From Arthrobacter alpinus (GTDB taxonomy: Bacteria > Actinomycetota > Actinomycetes > Actinomycetales > Micrococcaceae), in the NCBI RefSeq assembly GCF_900105965.1, contig NZ_FNTV01000001.1, forward strand, positions 3,472,001-3,536,000: a stretch of DNA of 64,000 bases, written 5' to 3'. Both the position numbers and the translations under genes were made by a program. Of the stretch, positions 27,792 through 36,873 are shown in pieces. The notes beneath the pieces were generated by a model that was not told the DNA's origin, searched no databases, and worked only from the letters and a program-made list of their open reading frames with translations. Each line of letters begins with the position of its first letter. Position 1 is the stretch's first letter.

Positions 27792-29561
27792 ATGTCTCTC
27801 TTTACCATCGGCGAGCAGGACTTCCTGCTCGATGGGCAGCCTCACCGCATCTTGGCTGGCGCTTTGCATTACTTTCGAGTTCACCCTGATCAGTGGGCGG
27901 ACCGGATCCGCAAGGCTCGACAAATGGGACTGAACACCATTGAGACCTACGTGGCGTGGAACCTGCACGCGCCCAGCGAGGATGTCTTCGACCTCTCCGG
28001 CAGACTCGACCTGGGCAGGTTCCTCGATCTCGTGGCGGCCGAAGGAATGCACGCTATTGTCCGGCCAGGGCCATATATTTGTGCCGAATGGGACAACGGT
28101 GGCCTACCAGGTTGGCTGTTCAGCAAAGGGAACCCAGTCATCAGGTCATCGGACCCGGTTTACCTGAAGTTGGTGCGCCGCTATCTGGAACAGCTGGCAC
28201 CCGTCCTGGTACCCAGGCAAATTGATGCGGGCGGTCCCATCGTCCTGATCCAAATCGAGAATGAATATGGCGCCTACGGCTCGGACGGGGACTATCTAGA
28301 GCAGTTGGTGGAACTGAACCGCGAAATTGGCTTGACGGTGCCATTCACCACGGTGGACCAGCCCGAACCAGACATGCTTGAAAATGGCAGCCTGCCGACG
28401 CTGCACAAGACCGGATCGTTTGGCTCATGCGCCAGGGAACGGCTGGCCACTCTGCGTCAACACCAACCCATCGGGCCCTTGATGTGTTCGGAATTTTGGG
28501 TGGGCTGGTTTGACCATTGGGGAGCGCATCACCACACCACCAACGTTCAGCAGTCGGCACATGAACTAGAAGCCATCCTCGCTGCCGGAGCGTCTGTCAA
28601 TGTGTACATGTTCCACGGCGGAACCAACTTTGGGTTTACCAACGGTGCCAATGACAAGGGCGTCTACCAGCCCACTGTTACCAGTTACGACTACGATGCC
28701 CCGTTGGATGAATCTGGCCAGCCAACCGAAAAATACTGGGCCTTCAGGGAAATCCTGGGCCGTTATACGGAACTTGATCATCAGGACGTCCCGGCTGCCC
28801 TGCATCCCGGCCACGCGTTTGAGGTCTCCTTATGCCAGGAAATTCCACTCTGGAATTACCTTGATGCGACAGCCGCCTGGTGGCAGAGCCAGGACCCGGC
28901 AAGCACGGATGATGTGGGGCACTTTAGTGGATTCTCGGTGTACCGGAGCGAAATCGAAACAGTGGAACGCTCCGTCCTCGCCTTCGATGAGGTCCGTGAC
29001 CGGGCCCAGGTGTTCCTGAACAGGGAGCACATCGGGACGTTGTCCCGAGATCAGCGAGAGTGCGCGCTGGTGCTGCCCGCGGGCGCCTCAGGGACGCTTG
29101 AGATCCTGGTTGAGGATCAGGGGCGGGTGAACTATGGGGACCGGCTGGGTGAAGCAAAGGGGCTGATCGGCCAAGCCCGGATCAATGGAGTCCGGCACAG
29201 TGCTTGGGAGCTTTCGCCGGTCCTGCTGTCAGACGTCAGCGAGCTGGCCGGCGCTTTGGCTGCGCTTCCCGAGACGAAGGCGCAGGCGTTGGCGGGGCCG
29301 GTCTTTGCCCGGGGCACCTTCGATCACCCGGATGAATCTGATCTCTTCTTGGACACCCACGATTGGACCCACGGCATTGTCTGGATCAACGGCTTCTGCC
29401 TTGGCCGATACAACGTGCGCGGGCCGCAGCGAACGTTGTATGTCCCTGGCCCACTACTGACAGCCCGCGGCAATGAAATCATTGTGCTGGAGCTGCAGGC
29501 AGCAACTCGTGCCGTGGCATCATTCGTCGCCGAACACGATCTGGGGCACACGGAGTTCTAG
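27792..29561 (+). CDS. GH35 beta-galactosidase
   Basis: 589 residues. GH35 TIM barrel in residues 5-320 with acid/base Glu158 in IQIENEYG and nucleophile Glu234 in CSEFWVGWFDHWG; the galactose pocket PGPYICAEWDNGGLPGWL is intact. Residues 370-580 form beta-sandwich domains ending in WINGFCLGRYNVRGPQRTLYVP. No signal peptide, so it acts in the cytoplasm on imported galactosides. AATAGGA precedes the ATG. No sugar transporter is adjacent, so uptake is encoded elsewhere. Confidence 0.92.
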   Translation: MSLFTIGEQDFLLDGQPHRILAGALHYFRVHPDQWADRIRKARQMGLNTIETYVAWNLHAPSEDVFDLSGRLDLGRFLDLVAAEGMHAIVRPGPYICAEWDNGGLPGWLFSKGNPVIRSSDPVYLKLVRRYLEQLAPVLVPRQIDAGGPIVLIQIENEYGAYGSDGDYLEQLVELNREIGLTVPFTTVDQPEPDMLENGSLPTLHKTGSFGSCARERLATLRQHQPIGPLMCSEFWVGWFDHWGAHHHTTNVQQSAHELEAILAAGASVNVYMFHGGTNFGFTNGANDKGVYQPTVTSYDYDAPLDESGQPTEKYWAFREILGRYTELDHQDVPAALHPGHAFEVSLCQEIPLWNYLDATAAWWQSQDPASTDDVGHFSGFSVYRSEIETVERSVLAFDEVRDRAQVFLNREHIGTLSRDQRECALVLPAGASGTLEILVEDQGRVNYGDRLGEAKGLIGQARINGVRHSAWELSPVLLSDVSELAGALAALPETKAQALAGPVFARGTFDHPDESDLFLDTHDWTHGIVWINGFCLGRYNVRGPQRTLYVPGPLLTARGNEIIVLELQAATRAVASFVAEHDLGHTEF

Positions 29562-29579
29562 CCCGGAGCGGAGCATTGC

Positions 29580-29987
29580 TTAGATGAAATCCATCTCCAC
29601 CTGGAGAAAGGATTCGGCCGAGACGATGGCACCGACAAACGCGTCCTCCTCGGTAGGGGACTTTCTGGGGGTTCGCGTGTACCACTCGTGAAGGTCCGTG
29701 TGGACCCGGACAACCCGACCCTCCGCGGGTGTATAGAACAGGCCGAAGCGTTGGACCGGCCATTCCGCCGGGGTCTCTATTCCCACGAGAAGGGCGGCGT
29801 TAAGGGCCGGGTTGTACCACTGCGCGATGGGGCGGCGCCGATCTTCGAAGAACAGACCCGCCGCGTATCGGCCTGCCGCAATGGGCCCCATGGCCAAGCA
29901 CAGACGTTCGCGCCATAACGGCAGGATCACTGCGTCATGACGTTGCCAAACTGCTGGGACCAGGGGTTGGTCGCTGCGAGAGCCCAC
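29580..29987 (-). CDS. Unrecognised 135-residue protein
   Basis: I do not recognise this family. It has no signal peptide, membrane segment or obvious catalytic motif; it is rich in Trp and Arg with a compact alternating hydrophobic pattern (RLCLAMGPIAAGRYAAGLFFED, WYNPALNAALLVGIETP). TAGAAT lies six bases before the GTG start at 29987, which supports it as a real leaderless gene. It is convergent with the beta-galactosidase and 74 bases downstream of the HNH lipoprotein gene. Confidence 0.55.
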   Translation of the reverse strand: MGSRSDQPLVPAVWQRHDAVILPLWRERLCLAMGPIAAGRYAAGLFFEDRRRPIAQWYNPALNAALLVGIETPAEWPVQRFGLFYTPAEGRVVRVHTDLHEWYTRTPRKSPTEEDAFVGAIVSAESFLQVEMDFI

Positions 29988-29993
29988 GGATTA

Positions 29994-29999
29994 ATTCTA
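29994..29999 (-). promoter_or_regulatory. -10 box, leaderless start
   Basis: TAGAAT on the minus strand, then six bases, then GTG 29987. Confidence 0.5.
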
Positions 30000-30061
30000 G
30001 CCATTCCGGCTGTTCTGAACAGAGGGCAGTACATCGAATTCCCGAAGGGCGAGGGAGCGGC

Positions 30062-31165
30062 CTATTCGCAGCCCACTCCGTCACCATCGCGGTCAAACTT
30101 TGACTCGAATCCTGGCTGGCCGGCATGGATGGGTGCGGCTCCCGCGGCACGCACGGCCGTGCAGTTCTGGTAGTAGGGCGCCGCCGCTGGCACCTCGACC
30201 AGCGGGGCAGGTGCAACTGGCGGGGCTGCCACAACAGGAGCTGGCGGAGCGGCAGCTTCCACCGGGGCTACGGGTGCAAGTGGCGCCGGCGGTGGCAGGA
30301 TGACCGGTTCAACCGGCGGTGGCGTCTGGTTGGTGGGAACTTCAATGTCGTTACAGCTGTCCAAGACCTTCGCCATGGAATCGTGCTCTGCCGCCGTTAC
30401 CCATAGGCTGTACGTTGCCTTGACCGAGATCTGCCGGGCCACGTAATCGCAGCGGTAGGCCTTGTTCGGCGGCAGCCAGGTGGCCGCGTCTCCGGCGCCC
30501 TTTTGCTGGTTCGTGGGGCCGTCCACGGCCAACAGGTTCAGGGGATCATTGGCCAGAGCGGTGCGTTGTTCCACGCTGAGCTGCTGGGCGCCCTTTTGCC
30601 ATGCGTCATTGAGTGCCACCACGTGATCGATCTGTACGGCGCTGCTAGTTGTTGAACCGCGCACAAAGGAGATGGTCTCGGCCGTGTAAGGATCGGCTAG
30701 AATTCCGGTCAGGATCACGCAGTTGCGCGTTCCAGTTTTGATTGTTTTGGCCGTCAGATCGCGATCAAGGATGTCGTTGCGGGTATCGCAACCGTTCCTG
30801 TCCACATCGGCCCATGCCTGGCCAAAAGCCTCACGACTGTACCCCGTTTTCGGCGCCCTGCCCTTGATGGGCAAGGTGGCAAGAACCTCGCGTGCCTTGG
30901 CTGCGAAAGCCGGCTGTACGTTGGCGGCCAGATCGGCGTTGCCGGCGTCGGGAACATTGTCCCCATCCACGGGTGCCACATCATCCTCGGTGGGAGAAGG
31001 GCTGGGACTGGGTGTTGGGGACTGTGTAACCACGTCCGACGCCGGAGCGGACTGTGGTGCCGGAGCGCCGCCGCACGCCGTGGTGATGAAAAGGACGGAG
31101 GCAAGCACCGAACCCATGATGAAATCAGTGGCGCCAAAGCGGCGGTTGGGACGTGCAGCAGGCAA
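30062..31165 (-). CDS. Secreted HNH nuclease lipoprotein with excalibur domain
   Basis: 367 residues from a TTG at 31165, preceded by GGGGAG. An N-terminal lipoprotein signal ends at Cys31 (FITTAC). A Pro/Ser/Thr-rich linker leads to an HNH/DUF1524-like domain with SREAFGQAWADVDRNGCDTR and IDHVVALNDAW, DPLNLLAVDG and NQQKGAGDAATWLP. A Pro/Ala linker then leads to a C-terminal excalibur calcium-binding domain ending DRDGDGVGCE. Family knowledge: such secreted nucleases degrade external DNA for nutrition or defence. Confidence 0.85.
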   Translation of the reverse strand: MPAARPNRRFGATDFIMGSVLASVLFITTACGGAPAPQSAPASDVVTQSPTPSPSPSPTEDDVAPVDGDNVPDAGNADLAANVQPAFAAKAREVLATLPIKGRAPKTGYSREAFGQAWADVDRNGCDTRNDILDRDLTAKTIKTGTRNCVILTGILADPYTAETISFVRGSTTSSAVQIDHVVALNDAWQKGAQQLSVEQRTALANDPLNLLAVDGPTNQQKGAGDAATWLPPNKAYRCDYVARQISVKATYSLWVTAAEHDSMAKVLDSCNDIEVPTNQTPPPVEPVILPPPAPLAPVAPVEAAAPPAPVVAAPPVAPAPLVEVPAAAPYYQNCTAVRAAGAAPIHAGQPGFESKFDRDGDGVGCE

Positions 31166-31272
31166 GGCGGAGTTCTCCCCAAGTAAAACGAACGGTGAAC
31201 CACCAGCTTATCCGGCACCACCGAGAAGGAGGTCCACCGGACCCGCCCCGCATCGCGGCTACGGCGGGAGGG

Positions 31273-32082
31273 TCAGGCTAGTTCGGCCAAAATGCTGCGC
31301 AAGATCTCCTCGCCCGCCAGAACACCCCGCACGGAGGTGAGGCGCAGATGGGACGCCAGGTATCCGGCGTCGTGCAATTCACCATGCAGGGGCCGGAAAG
31401 CCAGATCAGCGCTTTGCAGCATGCCCTGATCCAGCAGGGAATCGCCGGCGGCAATGACGGTGTCGGAGCCGGTGCGGCGGCCTACTTCGGCCAAGGTGTC
31501 AGTCTTGTTGATGGGCAGCGGCACGCAATACAGCTTGCGGCCTTGGATGGAGACGCTCCACCCGGCGTCGGCACATACCTGATGGAGCTCGGCCACGAAG
31601 GAATCAGGCATGGACTCGCGGTCAATGATGGCGTAGACAAACAAGTCCTCGGCCCGGCGCAGGCGCAGAATCCACGGGGCAAACTCCGGATTCGACAGGT
31701 GGGCCTCGATGCTTTCGAGCGGAGCACAGGCGGCCGCCATCTTGGCCGAGAGTTCCGTGTGCCAAGCCGCATCGGGAACGCCGTTGTGCAAGAGCACGCC
31801 ACCGTTCGAGGCAACCGCGTATTCGGGCACCGGACCCGGCAATTGCACGCGCTCATACTGCGCTTGTGTGCGCGTGGTGACAGGTACGAAGGTCGCGGCG
31901 GCCTTCACCGAAACCAGCAGCTCCTCCGCTGCGCGGGTCATGTAGGAGAGTGGGGCGCCGTCGTACACCTCGGCAACAATGAGTGACGGGGCGTCCTTGT
32001 CGGCGCCGGTGAGCCAGAGCGCGTTTTTGGAGTAGATCAGGGTGCGGTCAAGATCGCACGCAACCAAGGTGGAAGTGCTCAT
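31273..32082 (-). CDS. HAD-superfamily phosphatase of the Ter metabolite module
   Basis: 269 residues with motif I CDLDRTLIYSK (Asp10, Asp12), a cap domain of the Cof type, and motif IV IAAGDSLLDQGML. ATG 32082 overlaps the stop of the upstream phosphoribosyltransferase-like gene by four bases. As the last gene of the operon it probably removes a phosphate from the intermediate made by the upstream enzymes. The specific substrate is unknown. Confidence 0.82.
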   Translation of the reverse strand: MSTSTLVACDLDRTLIYSKNALWLTGADKDAPSLIVAEVYDGAPLSYMTRAAEELLVSVKAAATFVPVTTRTQAQYERVQLPGPVPEYAVASNGGVLLHNGVPDAAWHTELSAKMAAACAPLESIEAHLSNPEFAPWILRLRRAEDLFVYAIIDRESMPDSFVAELHQVCADAGWSVSIQGRKLYCVPLPINKTDTLAEVGRRTGSDTVIAAGDSLLDQGMLQSADLAFRPLHGELHDAGYLASHLRLTSVRGVLAGEEILRSILAELA

Positions 32083-33248
32083 GCGTTGTGAACCGCCTTG
32101 CCATCGGCGCCCACGGCGCTCTTGTCGAATTGAGGGTGGATCAAGCCAACGCAGCTGTAGGGCAGGCCCGGGACTTCCTCCACGGGGACGCCACGCTGTT
32201 CGGCGAGCAGCAGAACATGGGCCACATCGGCCCGGGCCTCGGGGTTGACCAGAACACGCCACGGCACCCGGCGCAGCAACACCCGGGTGGTTTCACCGAC
32301 GCCGGGCTTGACGAGGTTCACGTTGTTAATCCCGTACTCGGTACTGATCCGTTCCACAGCCTCCCAGCCAATCCAGCTCGGCTGGGGTTGGGCACTCTGG
32401 TGCTCGGTGCACTGGCGCTCAACTTCTCCCCGGACGTACTCAAAGTGGGAAGCGATGGCGGCCAAGAAGTCATTGGAAACATCGTTGGCGGCCAGCTCGG
32501 AGTAGAACTTGGCCCCGTGGAAATCGTTCGGGCCAATGTGCTCGAGATTGAAAACTGTGCGGGACACCAGGCCCGACACCGTGGAATTCAGGCAGGCCGA
32601 CGGAATCAGATAGTCCTCACGGGTGCCAAACATGGAGACGCAGTGACCCGGATCGGCCAGGACGGCAAGATCATCCGGGAAGCGAACGCCGGAGCTGGCG
32701 GCAAAGTCATCCAGGGCGGCGGTGAGCTCGCGTGAGATGGCGCCCTTTCCCGTCCAACCATCAACGAACAGGATCCGGGCGGGATCGAAGTTGGCGGCCA
32801 GATACCGCAGCGCGTTTTGATCAAGGCCCACGCCGCGCACAATACTCATGGTGAAATGCGGCAGCTCAATACCGTGGACCGTCTGGGCCCAGCGGCGCAT
32901 GAGGACACCGATGGGGGTGCCGGCACGGGCCAGCGACACCAACACCGGTTGCTTGTCCCTGGCAGCCAGTGCCAGCTCGGTCACTACGCCAACCGCTGTA
33001 GCAATCCGGGTGCCGGCGCGCTGCACAGCCTCCTCATACAATGCCTGGTATTCGGCGCTGGGGGAGTACTCCACCGGCAATGATTCGGCATAGTTGGCAG
33101 CCCCTGACTGAATGGCGCGTTCACGATCGGCCGTGGGCGCCTCAAGGGCAACGTGGCTCAAATCCTTCAACAACCACACCACCTCATCGGCCGCATAGGA
33201 TCCGAAATCCGGCCCGGTCAGTGGCGTGGGCAGGGTTGGCAGACTCAT
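32079..33248 (-). CDS. StiP/PRTase_1-type protein, phosphoribosyltransferase-like
   Basis: 389 residues. The region VLVSLARAGTPIGVLMRRW (about 102-120) and ILFVDGWTGKGAISREL (159-175) match the substrate loop and PRPP-loop positions of type I phosphoribosyltransferases. The family is often annotated as a cysteine protease (StiP), but no Cys-His protease pattern is evident. A C-terminal segment (about 310-375) with GVETTRVLLRRVP and VEEVPGLPYSCVGLI may be the PELOTA-like RNA-binding part described for this family. Both ends overlap neighbours by four bases, so the genes are translationally coupled. Confidence 0.8.
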   Translation of the reverse strand: MSLPTLPTPLTGPDFGSYAADEVVWLLKDLSHVALEAPTADRERAIQSGAANYAESLPVEYSPSAEYQALYEEAVQRAGTRIATAVGVVTELALAARDKQPVLVSLARAGTPIGVLMRRWAQTVHGIELPHFTMSIVRGVGLDQNALRYLAANFDPARILFVDGWTGKGAISRELTAALDDFAASSGVRFPDDLAVLADPGHCVSMFGTREDYLIPSACLNSTVSGLVSRTVFNLEHIGPNDFHGAKFYSELAANDVSNDFLAAIASHFEYVRGEVERQCTEHQSAQPQPSWIGWEAVERISTEYGINNVNLVKPGVGETTRVLLRRVPWRVLVNPEARADVAHVLLLAEQRGVPVEEVPGLPYSCVGLIHPQFDKSAVGADGKAVHNA

Positions 33249-34717
33249 GAGGCATCCTCTGGTTGGCTATGGGCTGCGGCGGTGGGTGAATCAACGCAAA
33301 GCAGAACAACGACGGCGTCATTGGTGACCGCCCGCAGCGCCACTGCCAGCGGCGGCAGGCCAGGGACGGAGCTGTGCAGAAGTTCGGTGCGTTCCGTGCC
33401 CGGTTCAGGGAAGGCCACAATGGTTCCGGGACGTTGCCCCGAACCATTGAGGTTGTAGGCGAAGCGCGGCCCCGGGCCGTCGTTCGTTTGATCATGGCTC
33501 GCAAAGGTCAGTGCGCTGGCGATGGCGTAGGAGTCCCTGTCGAGTGGAACGATCGGAGAACGGGTAGTGGTGGAGAAACGCACGTCGCCATCCGGGCGCA
33601 GGCGGTCCAAAGCTTGGGCCACAGCCAGCGGAAGGGACATGTTTTCTTCACAGCCCAGCACCACGAACGGGCCCTGACAGCCGGCCTCGTCCAGTTGTCC
33701 GGATAGATGCCGGGCAATTGCCGCGACTGTGGCCAATAGTGGCGCGGAGGCGTTGCCAAAGCGGTCACTGCGCACGGGGGAAATGAAACTGCTGGCGATC
33801 TCGAGAATCGACACTCTACCGGCAACGTCAACCGACGGCTTTGTTTCCGGCAGGCCCTCGATCAGGGCGGCGGCGCGGCCCAAAATATCCGTTCCAAGCT
33901 CGATCCATCCCGTTCCCAGGGCGGCCACGGCGATGCGGCAGCCCAGCTCGGTGGCCAGCGCGTCAAAGCGTGCCCGGTCTGCTGCACTGCGCAGATCGAT
34001 CAGCGCAGCCACCACATAGACCGGATGCGGCACCAAGGCGTGAAGCTCGCGAATGGTGTTGATGACGGTAGAGCCGGTGCTGAGCTCGTCGTCCACCAAA
34101 ATCACCGGTCCGCCACCGTCAAGCCAGCGTGGATCCGTGGGCACCATGGCATGCGAGGTGGCGTGGGAATGCCCCTCCTCAAAGCCGGCAACAGGCACAA
34201 CCCCCGGCGTCGCATGGCGGGTGGAGTGAATGTAATAGGCGCCGAGGGAGTTGGCCACGAGGCGCCCCAGGCCAGTGGCCGTTTCTGCATACCCAATGAC
34301 GACGGCGTCCGGCACCTCGGTGTGCAGCGGTGCCACGAGCTCGGCCAGGGTGGAGATCGCCTCGTGTCGCTGCCCGGTGGGCTGCTTCAAAACGGACGTG
34401 AGCGCGTCCGCCGCTGCGGTGAGAGTGGCGGCCGGCAACGGGTGGGTGGTCCCGGCGTCGGAAGTTAGCCTGAAAAGTTCCCCAGCAGTGAAGGCACCCA
34501 GGAGTTCCCCCGCCGCAATGACCAAGGCGGGCTCGGTGGGCACGTGCTTGGCGAGGACCCGCGAGACCAGCAGATGGGCACGCTTGGGATTGCGGCGCAG
34601 AGCCAGCCCCACGAGGTCCTCAACGGCTACGGCGCTTGCGGGATCGCTGTGAATGGCCACCCCGAGTGCCTCGGCGACAAATGTGCCGGTCCAGGGGTGG
34701 TTGGCAGTCTTGCTCAT
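33245..34717 (-). CDS. Phosphoribosyltransferase-TRSP domain protein
   Basis: 490 residues. Residues about 130-280 are a phosphoribosyltransferase with a textbook PRPP loop VILVDDELSTGSTVINT (206-221) and a GYAETATGLG substrate loop. Residues about 345-470 hold the TRSP domain with the naming motif TTRSPI (385-388) after VLGCEENMSLPLAVAQAL. Established knowledge: this fusion belongs to the biosynthetic arm of Ter-associated stress systems. ATG 34717 overlaps the upstream stop. Confidence 0.85.
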   Translation of the reverse strand: MSKTANHPWTGTFVAEALGVAIHSDPASAVAVEDLVGLALRRNPKRAHLLVSRVLAKHVPTEPALVIAAGELLGAFTAGELFRLTSDAGTTHPLPAATLTAAADALTSVLKQPTGQRHEAISTLAELVAPLHTEVPDAVVIGYAETATGLGRLVANSLGAYYIHSTRHATPGVVPVAGFEEGHSHATSHAMVPTDPRWLDGGGPVILVDDELSTGSTVINTIRELHALVPHPVYVVAALIDLRSAADRARFDALATELGCRIAVAALGTGWIELGTDILGRAAALIEGLPETKPSVDVAGRVSILEIASSFISPVRSDRFGNASAPLLATVAAIARHLSGQLDEAGCQGPFVVLGCEENMSLPLAVAQALDRLRPDGDVRFSTTTRSPIVPLDRDSYAIASALTFASHDQTNDGPGPRFAYNLNGSGQRPGTIVAFPEPGTERTELLHSSVPGLPPLAVALRAVTNDAVVVLLCVDSPTAAAHSQPEDAS

Positions 34718-35934
34718 GCCATGCTCGCTTCCAGAAGATCAACGAACGTGACGTTTGCCGCGGAGACGCCAAATGCGTCAGCCCGTAGAAGCGTGCGCCT
34801 TGCCCAGGCTTGGTGCGGTTTCATCTCGTTCATTTTGTTGCCGTAGGGCGAGGCTGCCGCGCCGCCATTGACATTGCCTGCGATCGCCAGCGCGTCGAGG
34901 TATTCCTCGTGGCTGACAACACTCATGGCGTGAACCAGAGCCACATGCGTGGGGTGAATGACTGTCTTTCCGAGCAGCCCATTGGCCAGGTCCAGCTCGA
35001 TCTCGCGAATCAAGGTGTCCAAGTTTGCCGTCATGATGCGTTGGCGCAATTGTTGTTCCTGCAAACCCGCAAAGGGTGTGACTCGCAGCTGTGGCCGGAG
35101 CACCCGCTCGGTGTTGGAATAGTGTTCCCAGACAGGACCGGAGATGACGAAACCGCCCTCGGGCCGGCCCAAAACGTTGACAATATCGCCAATGACTCCG
35201 GCCACCACGTTGACGTCATAGATGGTGAGGTCGCGTGAGCGGCGCAAGCCAAAGGCGCTGGACATGTCCGTGGCGCCAATTCGCACGGACAAGATGTCCT
35301 TGCGGTTCGCGGCAAGCAGGGTGTAAACATTGGTCAGGGCTGCTGCGCGGGTCTCCAAATGGATCACGGCGGGAGACTCAAGAATGGGCATGAGCCGCAG
35401 CCGTTTGGTGCCGGCCGAGGCCGGGCCGGGCACTGCGCCGTAGTCCTTGCCATCGGACCTGCCGTCGAGGCCGAGCTCGGCCTGAATCGTGTGGAGAGCC
35501 GCAATGAAGGCCGCACCAGTGCCGGTCTCGTTGTCGAATTTGGGAATCACAAAGCCGGTCAGCACGCCCGTGGCGCTGCCGGCGCGGCGGGTCACGGACA
35601 GCATCTGTTCCGGCGTCCGAACACGCACAAAGAGCAGCGGCAGATCCTCGTCGCGGGCGGCCAGATCCGAGAGGGTCGCCACCACGTTTTCTTCAGCCCT
35701 TGCCACGTCGGCGTCGGGAATTGAATCCTCAAGGCACAGCACCATGGAGACACAACCGAGGTCGCGTTGCCGAAGCACATCCTTGACGAGATCGGGCCGG
35801 TTGGCAGGAGTGTACAAGGTGCCACCCAGCGCCACAGCCTGCAGATCCGGGGAACTGACCGCCGTTAGTTCAACGGGCATCCGGTGAAAAAGCGAAGTCA
35901 TTTGTGAAGCGGTCAATGAACGAAAATGTCGCAT
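34714..35934 (-). CDS. C-C bond lyase, HpcH/HpaI (CitE-like) TIM barrel
   Basis: 406 residues from ATG 35934; AAAGGG stands just before it, slightly close. LCLEDSIPD (Glu69, Asp70), LLFVRVRTPEQM, MPILESPAVIHLE and RIGATDMSSAFGLRRSRD are the metal- and acyl-binding motifs of CitE-like lyases. In Ter systems this enzyme is thought to make or break a C-C bond in the nucleoside-like product. The following phosphoribosyltransferase overlaps it by four bases. Start could be 35901 or an upstream TTG. Confidence 0.8.
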   Translation of the reverse strand: MRHFRSLTASQMTSLFHRMPVELTAVSSPDLQAVALGGTLYTPANRPDLVKDVLRQRDLGCVSMVLCLEDSIPDADVARAEENVVATLSDLAARDEDLPLLFVRVRTPEQMLSVTRRAGSATGVLTGFVIPKFDNETGTGAAFIAALHTIQAELGLDGRSDGKDYGAVPGPASAGTKRLRLMPILESPAVIHLETRAAALTNVYTLLAANRKDILSVRIGATDMSSAFGLRRSRDLTIYDVNVVAGVIGDIVNVLGRPEGGFVISGPVWEHYSNTERVLRPQLRVTPFAGLQEQQLRQRIMTANLDTLIREIELDLANGLLGKTVIHPTHVALVHAMSVVSHEEYLDALAIAGNVNGGAAASPYGNKMNEMKPHQAWARRTLLRADAFGVSAANVTFVDLLEASMA

Positions 35935-36003
35935 GGGCCCTTTCAAACGGTTATCGACAGGTCACCTATTGGGACTGCCGGGCGGTGCTTTGGCAACGGT
36001 GCA

Positions 36004-36864
36004 TTAACGGCCATAGGCCGAGGACGGCGCCCTGTGGGTCATGGAAAAATCGAATTCCTGCCAGATTGCCACGTCCTGCCAATCGAGCGGCACAGGTTCG
36101 GCCCGGAGCTCGAGCACATTGCCGATCCGGTGGACAAGAAGGACCATCTGGGTTCCCTCGGCGGCTGGCGGCAGCGCCACGGTGTCGCCCGAGAAGAGCC
36201 TGACACCCATGGCGGAACTGCTGCGGTTGATGAAAATGGCGCGACGCAGTTCCCGCACGTGACGCAAGGTGATCAGCGCATCGCTGCCCACATAGCCCAC
36301 CAACTCGCGATTTCCGCTGGTCTCCACGGGGCTTCCGGCCTTGTGGCCGTCGGCGGTCTGGGCACCAACCACTCGACGGACGCTTTCCCAGACAACGGCT
36401 GTGCTGCCCGAAACAAGCAGGGTGCCCACGGAGGATTGCAGCGGTGAGAGCCGCAAGGCCCGATCCACCAAATTCAGTTCATACACGTCCTCGATGGCAG
36501 GCGCCGGGAAAAGCAGCGCTACCTCGTGATCCTCATGTCGGGCCTTTTCACGTTGCGCCACAAGTTTTTTGGCCCGCGGCCCCATGGACGACGCCGGAGC
36601 CCCGCCTCCCAGCACCAATCCGGCCGAACGCTGTGGCGGCGTTGCCTGGGCAGGCGGAGCCGCGTGGGCCGCTGCCTGCGGTGTGGACCGTAGTGTCAGG
36701 GATGGTGCCGCGGGTGCCACCGGAACAGCTGGTGCCAACAGCGGCGCGTTGGCGCCTTGGCTGATTGCGGCTCCGGCCGTGGGAGCCGAAGCTTGTGCCG
36801 ACGCAGCTTTGATGCGGCGACGCAGGAACGTAATGTCGGTGCGCGGAGAAGAAGAGACGTTCAC
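36004..36864 (-). CDS. Ter-cluster protein with disordered N-terminus
   Basis: 286 residues, not recognised beyond its place in the cluster. Residues 1-110 are low-complexity Ala/Pro/Gln; residues 120-286 look folded, alternating beta-rich segments (YELNLVDRALRLSP, ELVGYVGSDALITLRHVREL, FINRSSSAMGVRLFSGDTVALP, MVLLVHRIGNVLELRAEPVPLDWQDV). It starts with GTG 36864, nine bases after the TerD gene upstream, so it belongs to the operon. It may be a TerD-interacting scaffold; this is inference. Confidence 0.65.
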   Translation of the reverse strand: MNVSSSPRTDITFLRRRIKAASAQASAPTAGAAISQGANAPLLAPAVPVAPAAPSLTLRSTPQAAAHAAPPAQATPPQRSAGLVLGGGAPASSMGPRAKKLVAQREKARHEDHEVALLFPAPAIEDVYELNLVDRALRLSPLQSSVGTLLVSGSTAVVWESVRRVVGAQTADGHKAGSPVETSGNRELVGYVGSDALITLRHVRELRRAIFINRSSSAMGVRLFSGDTVALPPAAEGTQMVLLVHRIGNVLELRAEPVPLDWQDVAIWQEFDFSMTHRAPSSAYGR

Positions 36865-36873
36865 GGGGCCGCC

